From CAZMNF01 sp964567595 (lineage in GTDB: Bacteria; Bipolaricaulota; Bipolaricaulia; RBG-16-55-9), in contig CAZMNF010000007.1 of NCBI GenBank assembly GCA_964567595.1, forward strand, positions 1-58,992: a stretch of 58,992 nucleotides of DNA. Reading direction: 5' to 3'. Position 1 is the stretch's first letter, and each line of letters starts with the position of its first letter. This document shows, in pieces, positions 26,096-33,373 of the stretch. The position numbers and the translations under genes are program-made. Under the pieces are notes generated by a model. It was not told the DNA's origin, ran no database searches, and was given only the letters and a program-made list of their open reading frames with translations.

Positions 26096-26365
26096 GTGGA
26101 TCCGCATGAGTTCGTCCGCATCTACGCGTCCGAGAACCGCACCGAGATCGGCATGATCAAGCAGTTCCTGGAGTCCGAGGGCTTCACCGTCATGGCGCGT
26201 GGCGAGTACGAGCCCGAGTATCCGCTGCTGTATCCCAACCCGATCGAGCTGTGCGTGCCGCGGCGCGAGACGGACGAGGCGATCATGCTCCTGAGCGAAT
26301 TCCAGGACGCGCCCATCCAGGATGACCATGGCCGTTCCCTTGCCGACTTTTACCCCAGGGACTAG
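26096..26365 (+). CDS. DUF2007-family small protein
   Basis: 89 residues starting with GTG after a GAGAGGAGG site. FVRIYASENRTEIGMIKQFLESEGF and the later LCVPRRETDEAIMLLSEF match DUF2007, a ferredoxin-like alpha-beta domain suspected of signalling. It is followed after 12 bases by the Fur-family gene, so the two are probably cotranscribed. A second DUF2007 protein with a zinc ribbon is at 58574. Confidence 0.75.
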   Translation: MDPHEFVRIYASENRTEIGMIKQFLESEGFTVMARGEYEPEYPLLYPNPIELCVPRRETDEAIMLLSEFQDAPIQDDHGRSLADFYPRD

Positions 26366-26377
26366 GCTGGAGGCGAC

Positions 26378-26827
26378 ATGGCCGCCCTGATCGAGCAACT
26401 GATCGATCAACTGCAGAGCGCCGGCTACCGGAACACGCCGGCCCGTCGAGCGGTCTTGGAAGCCCTCATCGACGGCCCTTCGCACATGACAGCTCCCCAC
26501 GTCGTGGCGGCCGTGGGTGAGACCTCGCCCAGTGTGGGGCGTGCGTCGATCTATCGGACGCTGGAGCTGCTCACCAGGCTCGGCCTCGTGCAGGCCTCCA
26601 CGTTGGGGGGCACCGAGACGACCTACATGCTGGCTCCGTCGGGGCATCATCATCACGCCATTTGCCTGGAGTGCCGCGAGACGATCGAGATCGACGAGTG
26701 CGTCATGGGCGAATTGGAAGGGGCGCTACGCGAACGTACCGGCTTCGAGGTCCGGGGGCACTTGCTGGAGATTTACGGGCTCTGTCCGCAGTGCGCAGCG
26801 TTGAAGCGCGATAACCACCAGAGCTGA
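26378..26827 (+). CDS. Fur-family metal-responsive repressor (Zur or Fur)
   Basis: 149 residues with an N-terminal winged helix (about 1-85, ending in RASIYRTLELLTRLGLV) and a metal-binding dimerisation domain. The latter has GHHHHAICLECRETIEIDE near 89 and CPQC near 140, giving the regulatory His cluster and the structural Cys4 zinc site of Fur/Zur/PerR. It lies directly upstream of znuA, whose promoter carries an inverted repeat, so zinc sensing (Zur) is the favoured role. Iron or manganese sensing cannot be excluded. Confidence 0.88.
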   Translation: MAALIEQLIDQLQSAGYRNTPARRAVLEALIDGPSHMTAPHVVAAVGETSPSVGRASIYRTLELLTRLGLVQASTLGGTETTYMLAPSGHHHHAICLECRETIEIDECVMGELEGALRERTGFEVRGHLLEIYGLCPQCAALKRDNHQS

Positions 26828-26874
26828 CGTTACCCGTTCGAGGCCAAGATTGTCGGTCATCTTGAACAATGGAG

Positions 26875-26920
26875 GTTGACAATGGAGCGACGGTCGGATA
26901 AATATGATACGTAGTATCAT
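26875..26920 (+). promoter_or_regulatory. znuA promoter with overlapping inverted-repeat operator
   Basis: TTGACA (26875-26880), an 18-base spacer and TAAATA (26899-26904) form a good sigma70 promoter. A perfect 7-3-7 inverted repeat (ATGATAC, GTA, GTATCAT; 26904-26920) begins at the last base of the -10 and covers the likely start site. A Fur-family dimer bound here would block transcription, and the Fur-family gene ends 47 bases upstream of the -35. Confidence 0.75.
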
Positions 26921-26961
26921 CTGAGTATGAGGCTCAAATAACCGCTGGAGCGTGATTCGCC

Positions 26962-27903
26962 ATGCAAGTCGAATCGGCCTTCCGCTCGGCAAAAGGGCGG
27001 ATAGCGATGTTGCTCGGGGTGGTCCTCGCCATCGGCCTCATCTTGGGTAGTCCAGCGCTCGAGGAAGCTCAGGCGCAGCCGGCAAGCGACCTGAACATTG
27101 TCGTCACCACGACGATCCTGGGCGACGTGGTCGGCAACGTCGCGGGTAGCGCCTACGATCCGGAGGTTCTGTTGCAGCCAGGGCAGAACCCGCACGCGGT
27201 GTCACTGAATCCGAGCATGCTTCGCGCCATGGTCGAGGCCGACGTCGTGTTCGCCCAAGGACTCGGTTTCGAGGGGTTCCTCGGAGACGCGCTGGAGGCC
27301 TCCGGCGACGAGATCAACGTCATTCGCGCCTCGGACGGAATTCCCACGCGCCAGCTTGGCGACGTCGTCGATCAACACGCCTGGTTCAACCCGGCCAACG
27401 TGGCGATCTGGACGGACAACGTCCGCGAGGTGCTCGTCGACCTGGATCCGGCCAATGCCGAGCAGTACGCCATCAACGCCCTGCGGTACCAGGGCGAGCT
27501 GGCCGAGCTGGACGCGTTCATCGAGGAGCGGATCAGCGAGCTTGATTCCCAAGAGCGCAAGATCGTGGCCGATCATCGGGCTTGGGGCTACTTTGCCGAC
27601 CGCTACGGCTTCGAGTTTCTCGGTGCGGTCATCCCCAACCTGAGCGACAACGCCGAGCCCTCGGCCCGCGACGTGGCCCGCACCATCGACGTGATCCGCG
27701 AGGAGAACGTCCCAGCGGTCTTCGTGGGCAACACGGCCCGTCCCGACGTCGCTGAGCAAGTCGCGGCAGAGACCGGGGCGGAGATCGTTCGGCTGTATAC
27801 CGGCTCGCTCAGCAATCCCGATGGCCCGGCTCCGACGTATCTGGCGCACATGCGCTTCAACGTCAACGCCATCGTTGACGCGCTCGACCGGGGCGCGGAA
27901 TAA
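26962..27903 (+). CDS. znuA: Metal ABC transporter substrate-binding protein (ZnuA-like)
   Basis: A 313-residue cluster A-I binding protein with a signal peptide (about 14-37, ending AQAQPAS). Metal ligands are visible as the His in PGQNPHAVSLNPS (about 77), the His in DQHAWFNPAN (about 139), the His in VADHRAWGYFADRYG (about 205) and a late acidic residue. It lacks the His-rich loop of E. coli ZnuA, so zinc versus manganese is open. It has no lipobox Cys. It is first of three tightly packed transporter genes. Confidence 0.9.
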   Translation: MQVESAFRSAKGRIAMLLGVVLAIGLILGSPALEEAQAQPASDLNIVVTTTILGDVVGNVAGSAYDPEVLLQPGQNPHAVSLNPSMLRAMVEADVVFAQGLGFEGFLGDALEASGDEINVIRASDGIPTRQLGDVVDQHAWFNPANVAIWTDNVREVLVDLDPANAEQYAINALRYQGELAELDAFIEERISELDSQERKIVADHRAWGYFADRYGFEFLGAVIPNLSDNAEPSARDVARTIDVIREENVPAVFVGNTARPDVAEQVAAETGAEIVRLYTGSLSNPDGPAPTYLAHMRFNVNAIVDALDRGAE

Positions 27904-27938
27904 TTGAAATAGCTATCTGCTGGGAGGGCCGGGATACG

Positions 27939-28718
27939 GTGAAGCCACAGGGCCGGCGCGATCGGCACGACACGGACGAGCCGATCCTCCAGGTCGAGGA
28001 CGTCACGCTGCGCTACGGCGACCAGTCCGCCCTCGACGAGCTCTCCTTCCAGCTGGAGACGGGCGAGCAGGTCGCCGTGGTCGGCCCCAACGGCGCGGGC
28101 AAGAGCACGCTGCTGAAGATCGTCGCCGGCATTCTCCAGCCCACTGCTGGCAGAATCCGCATCTACGGCCACCGCCCCGCGCGCCACGTCTGCGTCGCCT
28201 ACGTGCCACAGCGCAGCGAGATCGACTGGCGCTTCCCCGTCAACGTCTTCGACGTCGTGTTGATGGGCCGCATCAGCCAGCTGGGCCTGTTCCGTCGGCC
28301 ACGGGCGCACGATCGACAACTGGTCCGGGAGAGCCTGGAGACGCTCGACATCGACCACCTGGCTGAGCGCCAGATCGGCGAACTGTCCGGTGGTCAGCAG
28401 CAGCGGGTCTTCATCGCGCGAGCGTTGGCTCAGCAGGCTGAGCTGATGCTCTTGGACGAGCCGTTGAGGGGACTCGACGTCAACGCCGAGCGCGAGATCT
28501 GGGAGATCCTCGACGTGCTGCGCGAACAGGAGGTGACGAGCCTGGTGACCACCCACAACCTCGACCTGGCCGCCGAGCGCTTCGATCGGATTATGCTGCT
28601 CAACAAGGCGCTCTTCGGCTTCGGCCCGCCCAAGGAGACGCTCTCCGACAGCCGCGTCGCGGCGGCGTACGGCGGCCGAGCGTCGTTCCGCGAGTCGGTG
28701 ACCTCCTCCGATGCTTGA
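27939..28718 (+). CDS. znuC: Metal ABC transporter ATP-binding protein
   Basis: A 259-residue ABC ATPase starting with GTG. Walker A is VGPNGAGKST near 50, the signature motif LSGGQQQRVFIARAL near 150, and Walker B LMLLDEPLRGLD near 168, followed by the switch His in TTHNLDLA. The sequence after Walker A (RHVCVAYVPQRSEIDWRFPVNVFDVV) is characteristic of zinc/manganese importers. The stop overlaps the permease gene by 8 bases. Confidence 0.9.
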   Translation: MKPQGRRDRHDTDEPILQVEDVTLRYGDQSALDELSFQLETGEQVAVVGPNGAGKSTLLKIVAGILQPTAGRIRIYGHRPARHVCVAYVPQRSEIDWRFPVNVFDVVLMGRISQLGLFRRPRAHDRQLVRESLETLDIDHLAERQIGELSGGQQQRVFIARALAQQAELMLLDEPLRGLDVNAEREIWEILDVLREQEVTSLVTTHNLDLAAERFDRIMLLNKALFGFGPPKETLSDSRVAAAYGGRASFRESVTSSDA

Positions 28719-29568
28719 GACCCTCCTCGAGCCGCTGCAGTTCGGCTTCATGGTCCGTGGCCTCATCGCGGCGATCGTCGTGGGCATCGTCTGCTCGGTC
28801 GTCGGGACCTACGTCGTGTTACGCGGCATGGCGTTCTTCGGCAGCGCGCTGGCCCACTCCGTGCTGCCTGGCTTGGCTGCGGGGTATCTCGTCACGGGCG
28901 CGACGCGCGGGGTGCTGTTCTGGTGGGGATTGGCGACCGCGATCCTCGTCTCGCTCGGCATCGGCGTCGTCAGCAAGGCGGCCCGCCTCCGGGAGGACAC
29001 CGCCATCGGCATCCTCTTCGCGGCCATGTTTGCGCTCGGCATCGCGCTCATCTCCTCAACGAACAGCTACGCCGTCGACCTCACGCACTTCCTGTTCGGC
29101 AACGTGCTGGGCGTATCCACGGCCGACCTGTGGCAGATCGGGATTGCGGGCGCGGTCGTGCTCGTCGTCGTGGGGGCGCTCTACAAGGAGTTTTTGGTCC
29201 TGTCCTTCGATCCGACGCTGGCGCAGACGATGCGGCTTCCGACGCGGACGCTGGACAACCTGCTCTTGGTGCTGATCGCGGTCACGATCGTCGTATCGCT
29301 GCAGACCGTCGGCGTGGCGCTCATGGTCGCGATGCTCGTCACGCCCGCCGCGACGGGGACGCTGCTGTCGCGGCGTCTGCCCGGCGTCATGCTTGCCGCG
29401 GCGCTGGTGGGCGCGCTCTCGGGCGTGATCGGGCTCTACGCCTCGTACTTCATCGGCATTGCGTCCGGCCCGTCCATCGTGCTCGTCTGCACGGGGATCT
29501 TCCTCCTGGCGCTGATGCTGGCGCCGGGGCGGGGCAAGGTCTGGCAGTGGGCTCTGGCTTCAGAATGA
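28711..29568 (+). CDS. znuB: Metal ABC transporter permease (ZnuB-like)
   Basis: A 285-residue ABC-3 family permease with eight or nine hydrophobic helices. It has the family segment VGTYVVLRGMAFFGSALAHSVLPG near 32 and LMVAMLVTPAATG near 204. It completes the uptake system for zinc or manganese with the two preceding genes. Confidence 0.9.
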   Translation: MLETLLEPLQFGFMVRGLIAAIVVGIVCSVVGTYVVLRGMAFFGSALAHSVLPGLAAGYLVTGATRGVLFWWGLATAILVSLGIGVVSKAARLREDTAIGILFAAMFALGIALISSTNSYAVDLTHFLFGNVLGVSTADLWQIGIAGAVVLVVVGALYKEFLVLSFDPTLAQTMRLPTRTLDNLLLVLIAVTIVVSLQTVGVALMVAMLVTPAATGTLLSRRLPGVMLAAALVGALSGVIGLYASYFIGIASGPSIVLVCTGIFLLALMLAPGRGKVWQWALASE

Positions 29569-29632
29569 CGCGCCCCGGCGTGGACGTGCCTTTGCAGAGT
29601 TGAAGCTCTCTTGAATCGGGTCTAAATTCTCC

Positions 29633-30070
29633 ATGCTTATGAGGCTCGCGACCGGGACGCTCACGCTCGTGCTGGTGCTAGGGCTCGTCGTCAGCTCGAC
29701 GGCCTCGCTCTGTTGGTTCCACGGCTCGACAGGGAGGCTGACGGCTGACGCGCCGACTAATGGCCAACCCGCCCACGATCACGGGCACTCGCACTCCCAC
29801 GCGTCGGCTCACCCCCACCAGGATTCGGCGCATGCCTCAGAAGCGACGAGTCGCGCCGAGTCGCCCGATGACCTCATCTGCCACCACAATGGGCCCCATC
29901 CCGACGTCGCGACGACCGTGGAACTGCCCAATTCCCAGCTGATGGTCGATCCCGCCCCAGAGCGGAATCCCACGTTGGACGCCGTCTCCGCTATCCGGCA
30001 CGTCGACCAAGCGGCACGGTCGCCTCTGGACGTGTCCCCGCCCGACCGGCCTCCGGCTCGGTCTGCCTGA
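29633..30070 (+). CDS. Secreted histidine-rich small protein
   Basis: 145 residues with a signal peptide (about 3-25) and a mature part rich in His. A cluster near 47-66 contains HDHGHSHSHASAHPH, and ICHHNGPHPD follows near 82. The rest is Pro/Asp/Ser-rich and probably disordered. A lone Cys follows the signal, but Leu precedes it, so a lipobox is doubtful. It likely buffers or hands over divalent metal outside the membrane next to the Znu-like importer. The ATG has no ribosome site; TTGAAG (29600-29605), 17 bases, TAAATT (29623-29628) could give a leaderless transcript. An ATG at 29639 is the alternative start. Confidence 0.65.
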   Translation: MLMRLATGTLTLVLVLGLVVSSTASLCWFHGSTGRLTADAPTNGQPAHDHGHSHSHASAHPHQDSAHASEATSRAESPDDLICHHNGPHPDVATTVELPNSQLMVDPAPERNPTLDAVSAIRHVDQAARSPLDVSPPDRPPARSA

Positions 30071-30154
30071 CCCATCCGATTCTGCGAAGACGCAGCCAAG
30101 CTTCGCGTCCGAGACCATCCCGACGCGCAGGACCGAGAAAGGAGCCGAGCCATC

Positions 30155-30715
30155 ATGAAACGCCGCTTGATCGTCATGTCGGCGCTGCTCGCCGTTGGCC
30201 TGATCGCCGCTTTTGCGTTCGGTTTGAGCCCGTTCACATCCCCCGAGACCGAGGCCCAAATCGATGAGCCCCGCACCACCCAAAGGATGCAGTCGGTCGG
30301 GTCGACGACGTGGGAGGGCATGCGCATCAGCGTGGCACGTGCTGAGCCGTCCCGGTTCATGATCTTCCAGGGCCAGGACAACCGGCGCGTGGTTGAACCG
30401 CAGCCCGAGGACAGCGTCCACCTCATGGCCGTGCTGGCCGACGAGCAGACGGGCGAGCGCATCCCCTACTCGACGGTCTGGTTCACCATCAAGGACCAGG
30501 ACGGCGACGTCGTCTTCGATGACCGGACTTGGCCCATGCTCTCGCAGAACATGGGCACGCACTACGGCGTCAACGTCGGCTTCCCCGAGCCGGGCACTTA
30601 CGACGTGGAGGTCCAGATCGGGGCCCCCATCTCCGCGCGCCATCCCGAGTACATGGACCGCTGGCTCGACCAGTTCACCTTCGAGACCGAGATCGAATGG
30701 GAAGGTGAGCAGTGA
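30155..30715 (+). CDS. P19/Tp34-family periplasmic iron-binding protein
   Basis: 186 residues with an N-terminal signal or anchor (about 5-25). The body matches the P19/Tp34 iron-transport fold: EDSVHLMAVLADEQTGERIPYSTVWFTI, PMLSQNMGTHYGVNVGFPEPGTYDVEVQIG. In P19, Met and His residues in these strands bind Cu and Fe(II); here the VHLM and GTHYG residues are kept. It is the first gene of an overlapping three-gene unit with a DyP-like protein and an anchored Ig-like protein. No FTR1 or FetM permease is adjacent. Confidence 0.75.
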   Translation: MKRRLIVMSALLAVGLIAAFAFGLSPFTSPETEAQIDEPRTTQRMQSVGSTTWEGMRISVARAEPSRFMIFQGQDNRRVVEPQPEDSVHLMAVLADEQTGERIPYSTVWFTIKDQDGDVVFDDRTWPMLSQNMGTHYGVNVGFPEPGTYDVEVQIGAPISARHPEYMDRWLDQFTFETEIEWEGEQ

Positions 30716-31932
30716 TGGAACCGATCCCCCGCCGACGCTTCCTCCGCGGGGCGGGGCTCACCGTCGGCGGCTTGCTGGTCGGTGGGCCGACGACGCTGAT
30801 CCGAGCTGAGCCGGGGCCCGAGTTGGGCCCCGCTCCGGATCGGCCGGAGCGCCAACACGCTTGGAACGATTTCCTGCGCGTCAACGCGGACGGCAACCCG
30901 GTCATGCCGAGATTCCATCGGCTCTTGATGTTCGACGTGGACGGCGACGCGACGCCAACGGCCGTTCGGCGTCTGGAAGCCCAGCTGCGCGACTGGGAGC
31001 GCCGCTACGACTGGTCGTCCGAGGGCCTGATGTTCGTGCTCGGCTGGGGCCCCAAGTACTTCGCCGAACGCCTCGGCGTGGACGCGCCCATCCCGCGCCC
31101 TCAAGCCCTGAGCAGCTTCGAGACGCCCAAATTCGACGACTACGAGGCCTGCCTCCATCTGGCCAGCGACGACGAGGTGCGGCTCAACCGATTGGAGGCG
31201 GAGCTGCGCGAGGGCGACTTCCGGGTCCGGGAGACGCTCCGTCGCCGAGAGACGCGCACGGGCTTCGTCGGCGAGGGCCTGCCGGCCGAGCGCCAGGACG
31301 TGTCCGGGATCCCGTCGGGATGCCCCGTTTCGGGTGATTCCCCGCTTTATATGGGGTTCAGCTCGGGATTCCGGAGAAACCAGGCGACCGAGGACGAGGT
31401 GGCCATTCCGGATGGCCCCTTGGCGGGAGGCACGACGATGCAAGTCAGCTGGCTACGGCTGCGACTGGAGGGCTGGTACGAGCTGCTCGACCCCGAGGAG
31501 CGCGTCGATCGCATGTTCGCGCCCTCGCTCACCAGCGACGACGTTGAGGCCCTGACGAGCGAAGCACCGACCTTCACCGATCAACTGGCCCAGACCGCGC
31601 GCGAGCAAGGCGTCATCGGCCACCTGCAGGCAGCGGCGCAGGCGCGACGCAACGGCCGCCCGCTCATCCTGCGGCGCGACTTCAACACGACCGACGAGGG
31701 AACGGCCGGGCTCCATTTCGTCTCGTTGCAGCGCTCGATCGACGACTTCGTCCAGACCCGGCGAGCCATGAACGCCTCCAACATGATTTTTGAAAATCCG
31801 TCGATCAAGCCGCGCGTCAACAACGGCATCAAGGAGTCGATCTTTGTGCTGCGCCGCGCCAACTACCTCGTGCCGTCGCGGGCACAACGGGCGTTCCCCT
31901 TGTTGCCGAACCGAGAGGATGGGATCGGATGA
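30715..31932 (+). CDS. Tat-exported DyP-type peroxidase-like protein
   Basis: 405 residues. RRRFLRGAGLTVGGLLVGG at the N-terminus is a twin-arginine signal. The body follows the DyP order: MQVSWLRLRLEGWYELL corresponds to the DyP segment that reads VVRRIRMDLEAW in typical members, His303 in VIGHLQ falls where DyPs have the proximal heme ligand, and LILRRDFN followed by GLHFVSLQRSIDDFVQ matches the DyP C-terminal strand. The distal motif GxxDG appears only as GFVGEG (183-188), with Glu in place of the catalytic Asp. It therefore probably binds heme, but peroxidase activity is doubtful. The start overlaps the previous stop (TGATG). Confidence 0.68.
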   Translation: MEPIPRRRFLRGAGLTVGGLLVGGPTTLIRAEPGPELGPAPDRPERQHAWNDFLRVNADGNPVMPRFHRLLMFDVDGDATPTAVRRLEAQLRDWERRYDWSSEGLMFVLGWGPKYFAERLGVDAPIPRPQALSSFETPKFDDYEACLHLASDDEVRLNRLEAELREGDFRVRETLRRRETRTGFVGEGLPAERQDVSGIPSGCPVSGDSPLYMGFSSGFRRNQATEDEVAIPDGPLAGGTTMQVSWLRLRLEGWYELLDPEERVDRMFAPSLTSDDVEALTSEAPTFTDQLAQTAREQGVIGHLQAAAQARRNGRPLILRRDFNTTDEGTAGLHFVSLQRSIDDFVQTRRAMNASNMIFENPSIKPRVNNGIKESIFVLRRANYLVPSRAQRAFPLLPNREDGIG

Positions 31933-32486
31933 GGCGTCCGCAACGTCCGTGTTCGCGTCAACCCTTTGTCATTGGGGGCCTGGCCCTGGCCGCCGGTCTG
32001 CTCGTCACCCTCGCTGCGCCCTTGTCGTTGGCACACGGCGGGGAGGAGGTCTTCTCCGGCGAGGTCGGGCCCTACTACGTTGTCGCCAACAAGTCGGTCG
32101 AAGCGTCGCAGGGCGAGCCCCACCTCGAATACACCGTCTTCCTCCGCGATGCGGAAGACCGCCGTCCGGTTTCGGCCGACCGCGCCTCGCTCCAGGTCAG
32201 CGCGGAGACGCCAGGCGAGTCGCTTGGACCAATCGACGCCGAGGAGTTTAGCAATCAGTACTACATCTTTGAGCCGATTGGCCAGGGCGGAACGTGGACC
32301 ATGGAGGTCGGTATCGAGGGCGAGCTCGGCGAGGCCAGCTTCTCGCACGAGCTCCAGTTGCCGAGGCAGGCGTGGTACGACGTCGTCACGGACGCGTCCC
32401 TGCCCGTGCTCGCCGGGGTTGGGGTCGCCGCATTGATGCTCATCGGCGGCGTCGTCTACTGGCGCGTCGGGCGGACACGCGACTGA
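31929..32486 (+). CDS. Membrane-anchored Ig-like exported protein (YtkA/FixH-like)
   Basis: 185 residues: signal peptide (about 12-36, ending LSLAHGGEE), one beta-rich domain (about 40-145), and a C-terminal membrane helix (about 155-178, VLAGVGVAALMLIGGVVYW) with a short basic tail. The domain has the look of YtkA/FixH or CopC-like beta-sandwiches, but I see no decisive motif. It starts by ATGA overlap with the DyP-like gene and would hold that complex at the membrane surface. Function unknown. Confidence 0.6.
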   Translation: MRRPQRPCSRQPFVIGGLALAAGLLVTLAAPLSLAHGGEEVFSGEVGPYYVVANKSVEASQGEPHLEYTVFLRDAEDRRPVSADRASLQVSAETPGESLGPIDAEEFSNQYYIFEPIGQGGTWTMEVGIEGELGEASFSHELQLPRQAWYDVVTDASLPVLAGVGVAALMLIGGVVYWRVGRTRD

Positions 32487-32536
32487 GATGCGCGGATCTC
32501 GATACGGCCGGTCGACTTGATCCTAGTGTGGACACG

Positions 32537-33214
32537 TCAATCGGCATCAATCGTCTCCAGCCGGAAGCCGTTCCGCCCCCGACGGAGGTGCGCGCGGCGG
32601 GTAATCGCGCCGTCGCTGGTTTGGTAACAGCGCTTGAGCAACGCCTCCATCCGCGTCGTGAGATCCATGCGCTCATCCAGAAGCCATTGCCGGGTGGACG
32701 AGCCAAACTCGTCGGTCGGCTGGGCGGTCGGATAGCGCGCGACGGCCTGGGGAGTTCGGGATGGCCCTTGCAGCTCTCGCGGCCGGTAGCCCGTCGATGG
32801 TTGCCACACGCAGAGCTTGGCACGCTCCTTGCCCTGACCGGCCAGAAAGATCTGCGTCGATTCCCCGTCGTCCAGCTGCGAAACCTCGGTTAAGATCGGC
32901 ACGTGCCGATCGATGCGGCGTTTGGCCTCCCGGTACGTCAGGCCCGGCCTTCCATGGCCAGATGTCTCAATGTCGTTCAACACCCGATGGCGATCCGTGG
33001 CCTCGTCGATGCGCCACCCCACGAGCCGCGCCAGGATGGCGTTGGCATAAAAGGCATTGCCGCAAGCGCCTGCCGCCAACGCGTCGTTGATTCGGATCGA
33101 CTTCACGACGTCGGTCTGCGGCGCCAGTGCGGGATCACTCGGCCAAGCCAAACAGTCGGTGAACAGGATCGCGTCGCCCGCTTGACCGCCGACGATCCCC
33201 ACGATGAGCGTCAT
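32537..33214 (-). CDS. Putative proteasome-like Ntn-hydrolase
   Basis: 225 residues. Removal of Met1 would expose Thr2 as an N-terminal nucleophile: M-TLIVGIVGG, then DAILFTD with Asp20, and DVVKSIRINDALAAGACGN with Lys38. This order (Thr1, Asp19, Lys37 after processing) parallels Thr1, Asp17, Lys33 of HslV and the proteasome beta subunit. No partner ATPase is adjacent. The rest of the protein (a charged, Arg-rich C-terminal half) is unlike HslV. It is convergent with the preceding gene and divergent from the metal exporter. The fold assignment is by eye only. Confidence 0.55.
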   Translation of the reverse strand: MTLIVGIVGGQAGDAILFTDCLAWPSDPALAPQTDVVKSIRINDALAAGACGNAFYANAILARLVGWRIDEATDRHRVLNDIETSGHGRPGLTYREAKRRIDRHVPILTEVSQLDDGESTQIFLAGQGKERAKLCVWQPSTGYRPRELQGPSRTPQAVARYPTAQPTDEFGSSTRQWLLDERMDLTTRMEALLKRCYQTSDGAITRRAHLRRGRNGFRLETIDAD

Positions 33215-33282
33215 CCCGTCTCAACTTAGCAGAGAATTCCCATCGGGCAAACCGGTCAAGCGCTCCGTGAAGGTCGGCACGA

Positions 33283-33315
33283 TTGATATAAGCCATTGCT
33301 AATACTAAAATTAGC
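33283..33315 (+). promoter_or_regulatory. Promoter with inverted repeat across the -10, upstream of the metal exporter
   Basis: TTGATA (33283-33288), 17 bases, TAAAAT (33306-33311). A 6-6-6 inverted repeat (GCTAAT, 6 bases, ATTAGC; 33298-33315) is laid over the -10 element. The arrangement resembles the znuA operator, but the sequence differs, so a different metal sensor may be involved. Confidence 0.6.
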
Positions 33316-33373
33316 CTATCCAAAAATTGAGATCCCCGCTGGATGACCAGCTCGTCGTAGGGAGGGAAGCGGG

